64,000 nt of DNA, taken from positions 930,001 through 994,000 of the forward strand of contig NZ_MVDI01000001.1 of NCBI RefSeq assembly GCF_002939305.1, given 5' to 3'. Both the position numbers and the translations under genes were made by a program. Shown here piece after piece: positions 18,087 through 26,606 of the stretch. Under the pieces are notes generated by a model that had not been told where the DNA came from, made no database searches, and was given only the letters and a program-made list of their open reading frames with translations. Each line of letters starts with the position of its first letter. Position 1 is the stretch's first letter. Source of the stretch: Chroococcidiopsis sp. TS-821 (GTDB lineage: Bacteria > Cyanobacteriota > Cyanobacteriia > Cyanobacteriales > Chroococcidiopsidaceae).

Positions 18087-20273
18087 GTGAGTCGAAAATT
18101 ATCACTAGGTATTTTTAGAGAAAAATTCCGAAAAAGGTTAAGTCAGAGTTTGCGGGTGTTAAATTTAGTAAGAGCAAATCTATTAAAAACCCTGAAAACT
18201 AATCATTTAAAAAATTGTACTTTTCGCCAAAAAAATCACTTCACAAAAAAGGTATATGGAGTAGCAGTGACGGTTATAGTTGCGATCGCAGTACTCGCAG
18301 GTCATACCGTATCTGCACAGTTGGTGCCGCAAGCACCCTCACAACCGTTAACATCACTCAAAACCGTACCGATTCCTGAACCAGCAAATTTAGGAGAATT
18401 TGTAAGCGATCGCGCCGCAGCGATCCGTTTAGGAAAGGCGTTGTTCTGGGATATGCAGGTTGGTAGTGATGGAATTCAAGCGTGCGCGAGTTGTCACTTT
18501 CATGCGGGAACCGACACGCGAGCCAAAAATCAGCTGAGTCCAGGATTACTGCGGGTTAATGCTGATGGTAGCCCTAATCCCGATCAAACGTTTAGTGTAG
18601 GCAGTGGACCTAACTACACGCTTAAAGCAGGCGACTTTCCATTTCACAAGCTTGCCGATCCAAATAATCGTTCTTCCGCAGTCCTTGCAGATAGTAATGA
18701 TGTTGCAGGTTCGCAAGGTTTACCGCTCGCTAAGTTCAACAGTACGACTCCAGGTAGCGCACAAGATAACGTTACAGTACAACCTGACGCGGTATTTCAT
18801 GTCAATGGAACCAACGTCCGACAAGTTACTGAACGCAACACACCAAGTACAATTAACGCGGTATTCAACTTCCGTAACTTCTGGGATGGTAGGGCACAAG
18901 ACGAATTTAATGGAGTCAACCCGTTTGGTTCGCGCGATCCAAATGCGCGTGTTATTAAAGCATCTAAACCGACAGCATTGCCGCAAGAAGTCAAAATTAG
19001 CTTGAGAAATGCTTCACTGGCTTCACAAGCCGTAGGACCACCGTTGAGTTCGGTTGAAGAATCGGCAACTGGTCGGATTTTTCCTGATATTGGCAATAAA
19101 CTCGTTGGTACAACAAAGCGTCGGCTACTTCCGAGAGAGACAGGTAAAAAATTACGTGCGTTGCGACCACTGGGCAAACAACTGGTCGCGACTGACGATA
19201 GCGTACTTGGTGGTCTAAGTCGAGGAAGACAACCAGGGTTGAACACAACTTACACTGCCATGATTAAGGCAGCATTTAAGCCTGAATGGTGGAAATCTGC
19301 GTATCTCATCAACGTTGATGCTAACGGAAATCGTAGTTTTGTGCAAAGAAAAGCTTCCCAAACCGCAGACGCCGATGGAATTGTCGACCCTGGTCAATTA
19401 CCAAGTCAGCAATTTACGCTGATGGACTACAATTTCTCGCTGTTCATGGGACTTGCGATACAAATGTACGAATCGACGCTCGTCTCGAATAATACACCGC
19501 TTGACCAATACCTTGAAGGGAATGCAAGTGCTTTGACGTCTGCTCAAGTGCGCGGTAAAGAACTATTTGAAGGCAGGGCTAAATGTATCAACTGTCATGG
19601 TGGTGCAGAATTTACAAATGCATCAGTGAGAAACGTACGTAATGCGCGGCTTGAACTGATGGAAATGGGTAACGGACAACTCGCAGTTTATGACAATGGC
19701 TTCTACAACATAGGCGTGCGACCAACGCAAGAAGACTTAGGCGTAGGCGGGAAAGATCCCTTTGGCAATCCGCTATCGGAAACGCGACTAGCACAGCAAG
19801 GGAAATTTAACGCCCTATTAGGTACCAATCCTAATATGACAGTTGGTGCCGGCGATCGCGTTGCCGTCGATGGTGCATTCAAAACTCCAGGACTACGTAA
19901 CATTGAACTTACTGCTCCTTACTTCCACAACGGCGGACAATTAACACTGCGGCAAGTCATTGATTTTTACAATCGCGGTGGCGATTTCCACGAGGAAAAT
20001 ATCAACAACTTAGACCCAGATATCGAAAATCTGAACTTAAGCGAGCAAGATAAAGATGACTTAGTGGAATTCCTTAAAGCGCTAACTGACGAGCGCGTGC
20101 GGTTGGATAAAGCTCCGTTCGATCACCCGCAACTGTTTATTCCTAACGGACATCCTGGAGACACAGCATCGGTTACGAATGATGGTACGGGTCAAGCTAC
20201 AGATGGTACGCTGTTGGAACTGCCAGCAGTAGGTCGTAATGGTGGTCGTGGTAGACCAAATTTCTTGTCTTGA
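18087..20273 (+). CDS. Long di-haem cytochrome c peroxidase (CcpA/MauG type)
   Basis: This is a 728-residue exported protein that should reduce hydrogen peroxide, or act as a MauG-like oxidase, with two c-type haems. A basic N-terminus leads into a hydrophobic signal/anchor (VAVTVIVAIAVLAGHTVSA, about residues 56-74). Haem motif 1, CASCH, is near residue 133 (after GKALFWDMQVGSDG), and haem motif 2, CINCH, near residue 500. Family motifs before and after include FRNFWDGRAQ, GAFKTPGLRNIELTAPYFHNG and VIDFYNRGG. The two haems are about 367 residues apart; in classical enzymes the distance is near 150 as I recall, so there are large insertions. The start is GTG 18087. It is a single-gene unit ended by a strong terminator. 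Confidence 0.88.
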   Translation: MSRKLSLGIFREKFRKRLSQSLRVLNLVRANLLKTLKTNHLKNCTFRQKNHFTKKVYGVAVTVIVAIAVLAGHTVSAQLVPQAPSQPLTSLKTVPIPEPANLGEFVSDRAAAIRLGKALFWDMQVGSDGIQACASCHFHAGTDTRAKNQLSPGLLRVNADGSPNPDQTFSVGSGPNYTLKAGDFPFHKLADPNNRSSAVLADSNDVAGSQGLPLAKFNSTTPGSAQDNVTVQPDAVFHVNGTNVRQVTERNTPSTINAVFNFRNFWDGRAQDEFNGVNPFGSRDPNARVIKASKPTALPQEVKISLRNASLASQAVGPPLSSVEESATGRIFPDIGNKLVGTTKRRLLPRETGKKLRALRPLGKQLVATDDSVLGGLSRGRQPGLNTTYTAMIKAAFKPEWWKSAYLINVDANGNRSFVQRKASQTADADGIVDPGQLPSQQFTLMDYNFSLFMGLAIQMYESTLVSNNTPLDQYLEGNASALTSAQVRGKELFEGRAKCINCHGGAEFTNASVRNVRNARLELMEMGNGQLAVYDNGFYNIGVRPTQEDLGVGGKDPFGNPLSETRLAQQGKFNALLGTNPNMTVGAGDRVAVDGAFKTPGLRNIELTAPYFHNGGQLTLRQVIDFYNRGGDFHEENINNLDPDIENLNLSEQDKDDLVEFLKALTDERVRLDKAPFDHPQLFIPNGHPGDTASVTNDGTGQATDGTLLELPAVGRNGGRGRPNFLS

Positions 20274-20293
20274 ACTAGAAGCTTTTAGCCATG

Positions 20294-20327
20294 AGCAATT
20301 AGCAACCAACGCTAATTGCTTTTTTTT
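20294..20327 (+). terminator. Intrinsic terminator of the peroxidase gene
   Basis: A perfect 9-bp stem AGCAATTAG / CTAATTGCT (20294-20302 and 20312-20320) is followed by a seven-T run. It lies 20 bases after the stop codon. Confidence 0.9.
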
Positions 20328-20342
20328 AGGCAAAGATTCTTA

Positions 20343-23021
20343 CTACTCCACAATTTCATTCACTGGGAAGCGGTCTAGTAATTGCATTGCTCGATAGGCG
20401 TTACGCTGTAAAGCCTCTGATAAATAAGGAATGTGAGGTATCTGCGATAGCAAATCGAGTGTCCGGCGTAATAGCCGCACAACATCGCCTTCATCCAAGC
20501 TAGTATTCGCGCAAAGTTCTGACCACTCTACTCCTAACGCCCACTGTTCGACTAATGCTACTAAGTCGTATTCCAACCAAATGGGAAAAGCCACGTTGTA
20601 ACGGCGTTGCAGTTGAAATAATTGACGACGGATAGAGCGCAATCCGGCGAGGGCTTCTTCGACTTCAGAAGCTAAAGTATAGCGCACCCAACTATCTGGA
20701 CGGGTATTTTCGGTTACAAGGGCTGCAATTGCTGCTGCTAGGTGATGCGGATCGAGTTGATCGAATTCTCCGCTACTTAGAGCAAGTCCTAGCCATAACT
20801 CATTGTCACCGCGAATTGCTGCTGCGACTTGTCCTAAATGCGTTGGTACTAACTCATTTAAGCAACCAAACCGTTGCAGAATTTCAATCAAATGTAAGAA
20901 TTCTTCCCAATGATGTTGAGACAATTGACTTAATTCGGCTTGTCGTTCGACTATTTCTGCTTGCAGCTGCAAGATTTTGTTGCGGCGCTTGAGGATTGTT
21001 GCGGGATTATCAGATTTGTGTACCGGATGCGCTTCTAACTGGGCTTCTAAAGCTGCAACTTTTGCTTGTTGTGCCAAAACTTCAGGGGCAGCATTTAATT
21101 GTGCGACATTAGGAATTTGCCGCGCGATCGCCGCTGTTTCTTGATTTCCCCGCCGCGATTGACCTGGCTTTAATGGCATTTCTGCTGGTGGCAGCAGATC
21201 GCCTGCAATTTCTAGTCGTGGTAACTCTGCATGTAAGTCGACAACATCGCTTGTCATTGCGACATACCAACGGTTATCTTGTCCTAAGCAAACCAAGTAA
21301 GGTGCTTGACCCGAACCTGATGTTTTCGCAACTAAAACGGCGGGGATGGGTGTTGCGGTAGGAACGTGTTTGCCTCGCAGACTCAATAGCGTTCCTGACA
21401 CTGCAAAACTTAGTGTTAAACCTAATTGTTCTGCTCGTGCTTCTTGCGCTTGTTCGTGAAGTGTCTTCAAAAGTTGGCGTTCTACTTTAATCCGTTGGCG
21501 TAATTTCTCATACTTTGCCACCTGTTCCATGTCTATAGATTCTAGCTGCGCCTCGATTTGCGCGACTTGCGCTTGCAGGTGGGCAAGGGACTCATAATGT
21601 GGTTTCAAATACAATGTAGCTAGATACTGCCCAAAGCTGCGTTCGATAAGTTCCTTGGCTTCTTCGAGTGTATGGGTTTGTAGTAAATTTAACACCATGC
21701 CGTAGCTCGGTGTAAACTGGCTTACGAGTGGATCGGGTTGAGCTGTAGCAAGATACGCAGCTTCTTTAGCACCTTCAAATGGTGTTTGTAGCGTAACGAC
21801 GTGACCAATTTTATCCATGCCACGACGTCCTGCACGCCCTGCCATTTGCAGAAATTCGGAGGGATTGAGAAGTCGGTGTCCGCGATCGGTACGCTTAGAA
21901 AGCGTCGAAATCACGGTTGTTCGTGCAGGCATATTAATTCCTGCAGCTAGCGTTTCGGTTGCAAAAACAACTTTAATTAGTCCTTGCTGGAATAGTTCTT
22001 CGATTAACCCTTTCCAAGTTGGCAGGAGTCCTGCATGGTGTGCAGCAATACCGCGATAAAGTGGTTCAATTTGCCCTGCACGTCCGGCTTCAGGATTGCG
22101 GGCGAGAAACGCATCGATTTGTTGTCGCAGCTGTGCGGCTTCTGCTGAGTTAACTAACGACATATCCAAATTGGCAACAGCTTGGTCGCATCCTCGACGA
22201 CTGAAGATAAAGTAAATTGCTGGTAGCATATCCTTTGCTGCCAACTGCGAAATCGTATATTCCAAACTTGGTGATTCGAGTCGCACCCCATTTCTACGTC
22301 CACCTTTCGCGTGAATCGCATCGCTGCTTCCTGGCTTGGGCTTTAAACGCGGGTTGATTTTAGATTTGCTATTGTCTAGAAGTGGAAATAACCCTTTAGG
22401 GTTGCAAAAGTAAAATTCTAAAGGAACTGGGCGAAATTCTGAGTAAATGAGCTCTGTTGGACCGTGAACTCGATTGATCCAATCAGTGAGTTGTTGACTA
22501 TTGGCAATTGTTGCGGAAAGCGCGACTAATTGAATTGTTGAGGGGCAGTAAATAATCGATTCTTCCCAAACAGTACCTCGTTGGCGGTCGTTCATGTAGT
22601 GGCATTCATCGAGAACGACAGCTTCGACATCTACCAAAGACGTTCCTACTTCTCCGATAGGCGTTCCGTAGAGCATATTACGGAAAATTTCTGTAGTCAT
22701 CACTACAATTGGCGCATCGCGGTTGATGGAAGCATCGCCTGTGAGGAGTCCTACCATGTCTGCTCCAAAGCGATCGCGAAAATCTCGTAGTTTTTGATTA
22801 GAAAGTGCCTTCAGTGGAGTTGTATAGAAAACCCGTTTCCCACGGCTTAATGCCCGATAAATTGCGTATTCGCCAATTAATGTTTTTCCCGAACCTGTTG
22901 GCGCACACACGACAACCGAACGACCTGCGTTCAATGCTCGAATTGCTGCCAACTGAAACTCATCGAGTTGAAACGGAAATATCCTTTCTAAATTTAGTGT
23001 TGGAAACAGTTGCGAGTTCAC
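20343..23021 (-). CDS. Ski2-like DEAD/DEAH-box RNA helicase with DSHCT-type C-terminus
   Basis: This is an 892-residue superfamily II helicase. Motifs in order are CAPTGSGKT (Walker A, near residue 40), DECHYMNDRQRG (motif II, a DECH box), LSATIAN (motif III), ATETLAAGINMPARTTV, and QMAGRAGRRGMD (motif VI, near residue 397). A coiled-coil region about residues 480-530 precedes the helical C-terminal DSHCT-like part. The closest known relatives I recall are the cyanobacterial/plastid Ski2-like helicases such as plant ISE2, which act in RNA processing. The start is GTG 23019-23021. It lies upstream of nothing co-directional within 100 bases, so it is probably transcribed alone. Confidence 0.9.
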   Translation of the reverse strand: MNSQLFPTLNLERIFPFQLDEFQLAAIRALNAGRSVVVCAPTGSGKTLIGEYAIYRALSRGKRVFYTTPLKALSNQKLRDFRDRFGADMVGLLTGDASINRDAPIVVMTTEIFRNMLYGTPIGEVGTSLVDVEAVVLDECHYMNDRQRGTVWEESIIYCPSTIQLVALSATIANSQQLTDWINRVHGPTELIYSEFRPVPLEFYFCNPKGLFPLLDNSKSKINPRLKPKPGSSDAIHAKGGRRNGVRLESPSLEYTISQLAAKDMLPAIYFIFSRRGCDQAVANLDMSLVNSAEAAQLRQQIDAFLARNPEAGRAGQIEPLYRGIAAHHAGLLPTWKGLIEELFQQGLIKVVFATETLAAGINMPARTTVISTLSKRTDRGHRLLNPSEFLQMAGRAGRRGMDKIGHVVTLQTPFEGAKEAAYLATAQPDPLVSQFTPSYGMVLNLLQTHTLEEAKELIERSFGQYLATLYLKPHYESLAHLQAQVAQIEAQLESIDMEQVAKYEKLRQRIKVERQLLKTLHEQAQEARAEQLGLTLSFAVSGTLLSLRGKHVPTATPIPAVLVAKTSGSGQAPYLVCLGQDNRWYVAMTSDVVDLHAELPRLEIAGDLLPPAEMPLKPGQSRRGNQETAAIARQIPNVAQLNAAPEVLAQQAKVAALEAQLEAHPVHKSDNPATILKRRNKILQLQAEIVERQAELSQLSQHHWEEFLHLIEILQRFGCLNELVPTHLGQVAAAIRGDNELWLGLALSSGEFDQLDPHHLAAAIAALVTENTRPDSWVRYTLASEVEEALAGLRSIRRQLFQLQRRYNVAFPIWLEYDLVALVEQWALGVEWSELCANTSLDEGDVVRLLRRTLDLLSQIPHIPYLSEALQRNAYRAMQLLDRFPVNEIVE

Positions 23022-23124
23022 TCAATAATAACTAACTGGCTATTTGCTGATGCGACTAACTTGCAAGCGACGAGCAGCTTGACTTGATTAAATTATAAAC
23101 GCTTAAAACCCTTAGAGAATTTTT

Positions 23125-23937
23125 CTAGTCCTTTGCGCCTAATTCTTGCGATCGCAGCGCTGCGGCTTTTACAGCGGCAATCAACGCCGCCCGAAATCCT
23201 CCGCGTTCTAGCTCAGTAACTCCGGCGATCGTTGTGCCTCCTGGACTTGTCACGCGGTCTTTGAGTTCAGCTGGATGCATTTTTGTTTCTTGTAACAATT
23301 GCACTGTTCCGCGTACAGTTTGCAGTGCAAGTTGAGTAGCGATCGCTCGCGGTAAACCAGCAGCAACGCCACCATCGGATAGCGCCTCGACGAGTAGGGC
23401 AACATACGCAGGTCCTGAGCCTGATAATCCTGTGACTGCATCCATCAGCGTTTCTGGAACTTCTACGACTTCTCCGACCGCAGAAAACATCTGCTGGGCT
23501 GTTTGTTTGTCACGCGCACTGGCACGCGACCCCAATGCAAATGCAGTCATCCCAGCGCCTACAGTGGCAGGCGTATTAGGCATGGCGCGAATGACAGGAA
23601 GTTGGGGAAAAGCCGTTTCTAACTGCGACAGCGAAACTCCTGCTAAAATTGAAACTATCAACGGCGTTGATGCTAGAAAAGCTTCGCCTAGCTCGGCTGT
23701 AACGGCGGCGAAAACTTGCGGTTTGATCGCCAAGAGAATTGTAGATGCTTGCTGCGCAACAACTCGATTATCTTCTATAACCGATACACCGTATTGTTGC
23801 GCTAGGTAATCGCGTCGTTCTGGTGATTTCTCGCCGACAATCACCTCGGTTGGTTGATAAACGTTTTGAGAAATCAAGCGGGATAAGAGCGCTTCTCCCA
23901 TTACCCCGCCACCAATCATGCCAAGCTTAACAGACAA
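23125..23937 (-). CDS. proC: Pyrroline-5-carboxylate reductase
   Basis: This enzyme catalyses the last step of proline synthesis, NAD(P)H-dependent reduction of pyrroline-5-carboxylate. It is 270 residues, the family's usual length. The N-terminal Rossmann motif is GMIGGGVMGEALLSRL. The RAMPNTPATVGAGMTA segment and the C-terminal signature (TGLSGSGPAYVALLVEAL, DRVTSPGGTTIAGV) are intact. The start is TTG 23935-23937: the next Met, at residue 7, would cut into the first beta-strand. It lies 64 bases downstream of sepF in the same direction, an arrangement I recall from other cyanobacteria, so the two are probably cotranscribed. Confidence 0.96.
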   Translation of the reverse strand: MSVKLGMIGGGVMGEALLSRLISQNVYQPTEVIVGEKSPERRDYLAQQYGVSVIEDNRVVAQQASTILLAIKPQVFAAVTAELGEAFLASTPLIVSILAGVSLSQLETAFPQLPVIRAMPNTPATVGAGMTAFALGSRASARDKQTAQQMFSAVGEVVEVPETLMDAVTGLSGSGPAYVALLVEALSDGGVAAGLPRAIATQLALQTVRGTVQLLQETKMHPAELKDRVTSPGGTTIAGVTELERGGFRAALIAAVKAAALRSQELGAKD

Positions 23938-24001
23938 CTGAACAATTCCTGTGTTGACAATGGTAGTAGCAAATGCAATAAGTTAAATTCAAAGTGCGAG
24001 T

Positions 24002-24598
24002 TTAACTTGACTGCGCGATTCGAGTCGAATCTGCTGACCAAACGTGGCTGTTGACCGTTGTTGTCCGTTCTGTACGCACTTGCGTTTGAGGAACTTCCTG
24101 CACGACTCCCGACTGCGTTGTCACTTGGACGCAAATAGGAGTGAATAGAAAAATACTATCGCCGACACGCTCTTGATGACCGTCAATTGCATAAGTTCCC
24201 CCAGCAACAAAGTCAACTGCGCGTTGAGCTAAATCGGGGTCCATCATTGTCAGGTTAAGAACAACCGACTTACGCTCGCGTAAAGCTTGAATCGCTTGTG
24301 GCATTTCTTCAAACGAGCGGGGTTCCATCACGATCACTTCATACATCCGATTTCCAGCCTCATGCATGCCGATCACGTTATTCATCGAAGCTGCTCCTAC
24401 TTCGTGATTAGGTTCTAGTGTAATTCTTTCACGTACGCGCCGCCGCGGACGAAATTCTTCTTCGACTGGTTGCGGAGTTTCAGTCTGGTAAGTGTGGCGG
24501 TAACCGTTATCATCGACTTCGTATTCAATATCATCGTCAATATACGGATCTTCGTCTAATCCAACAATCTTTTTGATCTTCGTAAAAATTTTGCTCAC
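24002..24598 (-). CDS. sepF: Cell division protein SepF
   Basis: SepF tethers and bundles FtsZ at the division ring. The 198-residue protein begins with a short amphipathic helix ([13 protein letters not shown]) fit for membrane binding. A variable acidic/Arg-rich linker follows to about residue 75. The conserved SepF domain has [40 protein letters not shown] and the [20 protein letters not shown] end. The last ~40 residues form a Thr/Gln/Val-rich tail. The start is GTG 24596-24598 with GGGAGAG upstream. The gene sits in the pipX-pipY-sepF-proC order known from cyanobacteria and, in part, from Gram-positive bacteria. Confidence 0.95.
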   Translation of the reverse strand: MSKIFTKIKKIVGLDEDPYIDDDIEYEVDDNGYRHTYQTETPQPVEEEFRPRRRVRERITLEPNHEVGAASMNNVIGMHEAGNRMYEVIVMEPRSFEEMPQAIQALRERKSVVLNLTMMDPDLAQRAVDFVAGGTYAIDGHQERVGDSIFLFTPICVQVTTQSGVVQEVPQTQVRTERTTTVNSHVWSADSTRIAQSS

Positions 24599-24974
24599 TG
24601 TTTCACTCTCCCTGTCTATTCACAACTATCTAGTTAACTGGGAAAACTTATTTTAATCAAGTAGAAATGCGATATCGATTAATTTAGGTCACGCTACTCC
24701 TAATTCATTGTTTATTTTGGTCTTACCCTCAACGAGATTTTCGATTTTGGAGTGCGTTAGCGCACGCAGGATTTCTCCCGAATTTGCAGCACTTTTGATT
24801 GAGAAAAGCTCTTTTAGAGAGTATCTAGCATTCAAAAGTTAAAAACTTAACTCGTTGCCTTCGATCGAAATTGCATAGTGCTCTGGTTAATACTATCTTT
24901 TTTGCCTGTACTTCAACCGCGATCCCACTGAACTTTTCGTACTGTTTAGTTAAATTCATGCTACGCGCCAACAA
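24599..24974. other. Intergenic region, probable sepF promoter
   Basis: This is 376 bases between pipY and sepF, with no coding frame. It includes a small hairpin GTGCG-TTAG-CGCAC near 24752-24765, which could end the pipY transcript, though no T-run follows on the minus strand. The sepF promoter should lie near 24600-24700. Confidence 0.4.
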
Positions 24975-25670
24975 TTAACTTTCAGATTCGGTAGTATTTG
25001 ATATCTTTGGTCTTGCCCCAAATAAAATACGCCCTAGTCTCACCATCGTTGCTCCAGCTTGCACTGCAAGGAGATAATCGTCAGACATTCCCATAGAAAG
25101 ATGTTGCATTGGCATATTAGACCAGTGTTGTTTTTGAATGCGTGTCGCCAGTTCGCGCGTCTGTTCAAAAAGATTAAGAATTTCTAAATCACTCAATCCT
25201 AAGGGTGGAATTGTCATCAAACCTTGAATATCTAAGCGATCGCATGCATTCAGTGCGGGTAAATCTTGAAGCAGTTCAGACACGCTCCATCCTGTTTTAT
25301 TGGGATCGCTGAGCCATTTGACCTGCAAACATACCTTTGGCTGACACGACATCTGCATCGCTAGTTGGTTTAAGCGTTGTGCTAGCTTTAAGCTATCAAC
25401 CGAATGAATCCATTGAAATTGTTCTAAAGCTTTTTTGGCTTTGTTTGTCTGCAACCGTCCGATCATGTGCCAAGTGACATCGGTTAAATCTTGTAGCTGT
25501 GCTTGTTTGCTTGCGGCTTCTTGAACGCGACTTTCACCAAAATCTCGGATTCCGGCTGTATAAGCTTCTCGCATCGCTGCAACCGAGACTTGCTTAGTGA
25601 CAGCAATTAAGCGGACTGTATGTGGCAGTTTTTCGCGGATTTCGGCAATCCGTTCAGCAATCGAACTCAT
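24975..25670 (-). CDS. pipY: PLP-binding protein PipY (YggS/PLPBP family)
   Basis: This is a PLP-binding homeostasis protein with a single TIM-barrel-like domain of 231 residues. The lysine that carries PLP is in LIAVTKQVSV near residue 26. Other family blocks are GIRDFGESRVQEA, WHMIGRLQTNKAKKAL, IHSVDSLKLAQRLN and the phosphate-binding end LSMGMSDDYLLAVQAGATMVRLGRILFG. No catalytic activity is known for the family; it buffers PLP and amino-acid balance. Its ATG overlaps the pipX stop by four bases, so translation is coupled, as in the described pipX-pipY operon of Synechococcus. Confidence 0.95.
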   Translation of the reverse strand: MSSIAERIAEIREKLPHTVRLIAVTKQVSVAAMREAYTAGIRDFGESRVQEAASKQAQLQDLTDVTWHMIGRLQTNKAKKALEQFQWIHSVDSLKLAQRLNQLAMQMSCQPKVCLQVKWLSDPNKTGWSVSELLQDLPALNACDRLDIQGLMTIPPLGLSDLEILNLFEQTRELATRIQKQHWSNMPMQHLSMGMSDDYLLAVQAGATMVRLGRILFGARPKISNTTESES

Positions 25671-25936
25671 TGGAAGGTACGTTGCAAAATTGTTTGTAGC
25701 TGTTCGTATTCTTGAGTTTGTCCGGTACGGCGTAGCATTCGTAGGCGATTTTCTAACAATAAACGAGCTTCTGAGCGACCAATTGGTTCAAACTTCATTC
25801 CTGATGTTGTCGTCGATACCAAAAAAAATAGTCTTTGCGCATAAAGCGTCGTAAACAGTTCCTGGTGTTCCTCAACAAAACAGACTCTGTACAATAGACC
25901 GAAATTTGGATGATTGATGTAATGTTCTGTACTCAT
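25667..25936 (-). CDS. pipX: PipX, coactivator of NtcA and PII partner
   Basis: This is an 89-residue protein matching PipX throughout: the N-terminal Tudor-like domain (ETYINHPNFGLLYRVC-type start, FTTLYAQRLFFLV) and two C-terminal helices (EARLLLENRLRMLRR, YEQLQTIL). PipX binds the global nitrogen regulator NtcA when 2-oxoglutarate is high, and the PII protein when it is low. It is therefore a central nitrogen switch found only in cyanobacteria. The start is ATG 25936. It precedes pipY with a four-base overlap; the 198-base gap upstream to acpS should hold the promoter. Confidence 0.95.
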   Translation of the reverse strand: MSTEHYINHPNFGLLYRVCFVEEHQELFTTLYAQRLFFLVSTTTSGMKFEPIGRSEARLLLENRLRMLRRTGQTQEYEQLQTILQRTFQ

Positions 25937-26134
25937 TCCCTCTTGGTATGTCGAAGATTTTGCTTTGTTGAGACTACCTAATTCACAGTGCTGATAATAT
26001 CTTGATTTGGGGTCGGTATTCTACTGTTGGGTTATGAATAATCGGTGAAACAAGCTAAGTTGTAGGATAAACTTGGTGCTAATTGCCGATAGCTGCAATT
26101 ACCCTGCTGCTTAGTTTTGTTAACTTTCACTCGC

Positions 26135-26524
26135 TTACTCATAAATCAGAATTGCTACTGCGATCGCATAGTCGCGGTCGTGACTTAAACTCAATTGCCA
26201 AGAGAAGTTATTCCAAGTTGCAACTAATGCTGCGGCTTTCCCGTGTAAGTATACTGTAGGTGCGCCACTCATTTGACGCTGAATTTCAATTTCAGTGTAA
26301 TTAATACCTCGCCAACCTGTAGCTAGTGCCTTTGTCACTGCTTCTTTCGCCGCCCAACGCCCAGCTAACTGATGAATTGAAGGACGACTTGGTGAATTGA
26401 TTGCGTATCCACAATCATATTGTTCGGTTGCAGTATACACGCGGTGTAAGAAGCGATCGCCAAACCGCTCTAGCGCCGCTTGAATGCGTGGAATATAAAC
26501 AATATCAGTTCCTAGTCGAATCAT
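26135..26524 (-). CDS. acpS: Holo-[acyl-carrier-protein] synthase
   Basis: AcpS transfers 4'-phosphopantetheine from CoA to the serine of acyl carrier protein. The protein is 129 residues, the family's usual size. The Mg-binding Asp is in GTDIVYIPRI near residue 7 and the Glu in WAAKEAVTKAL near residue 60, and the C-terminal SLSHDRDYAIAVAI segment is present. The ATG start is at 26524. A spacer repeat (26531-26553) lies directly upstream. The next gene upstream on the same strand is 82 bases away. Confidence 0.95.
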   Translation of the reverse strand: MIRLGTDIVYIPRIQAALERFGDRFLHRVYTATEQYDCGYAINSPSRPSIHQLAGRWAAKEAVTKALATGWRGINYTEIEIQRQMSGAPTVYLHGKAAALVATWNNFSWQLSLSHDRDYAIAVAILIYE

Positions 26525-26606
26525 TATAGTAGAGGTCAGGGGTCGGGGGTTAGGAGCATGTAGCAGAGGAAAATCTATTCAAAACTTAAAACTAGCCACT
26601 AACCAC

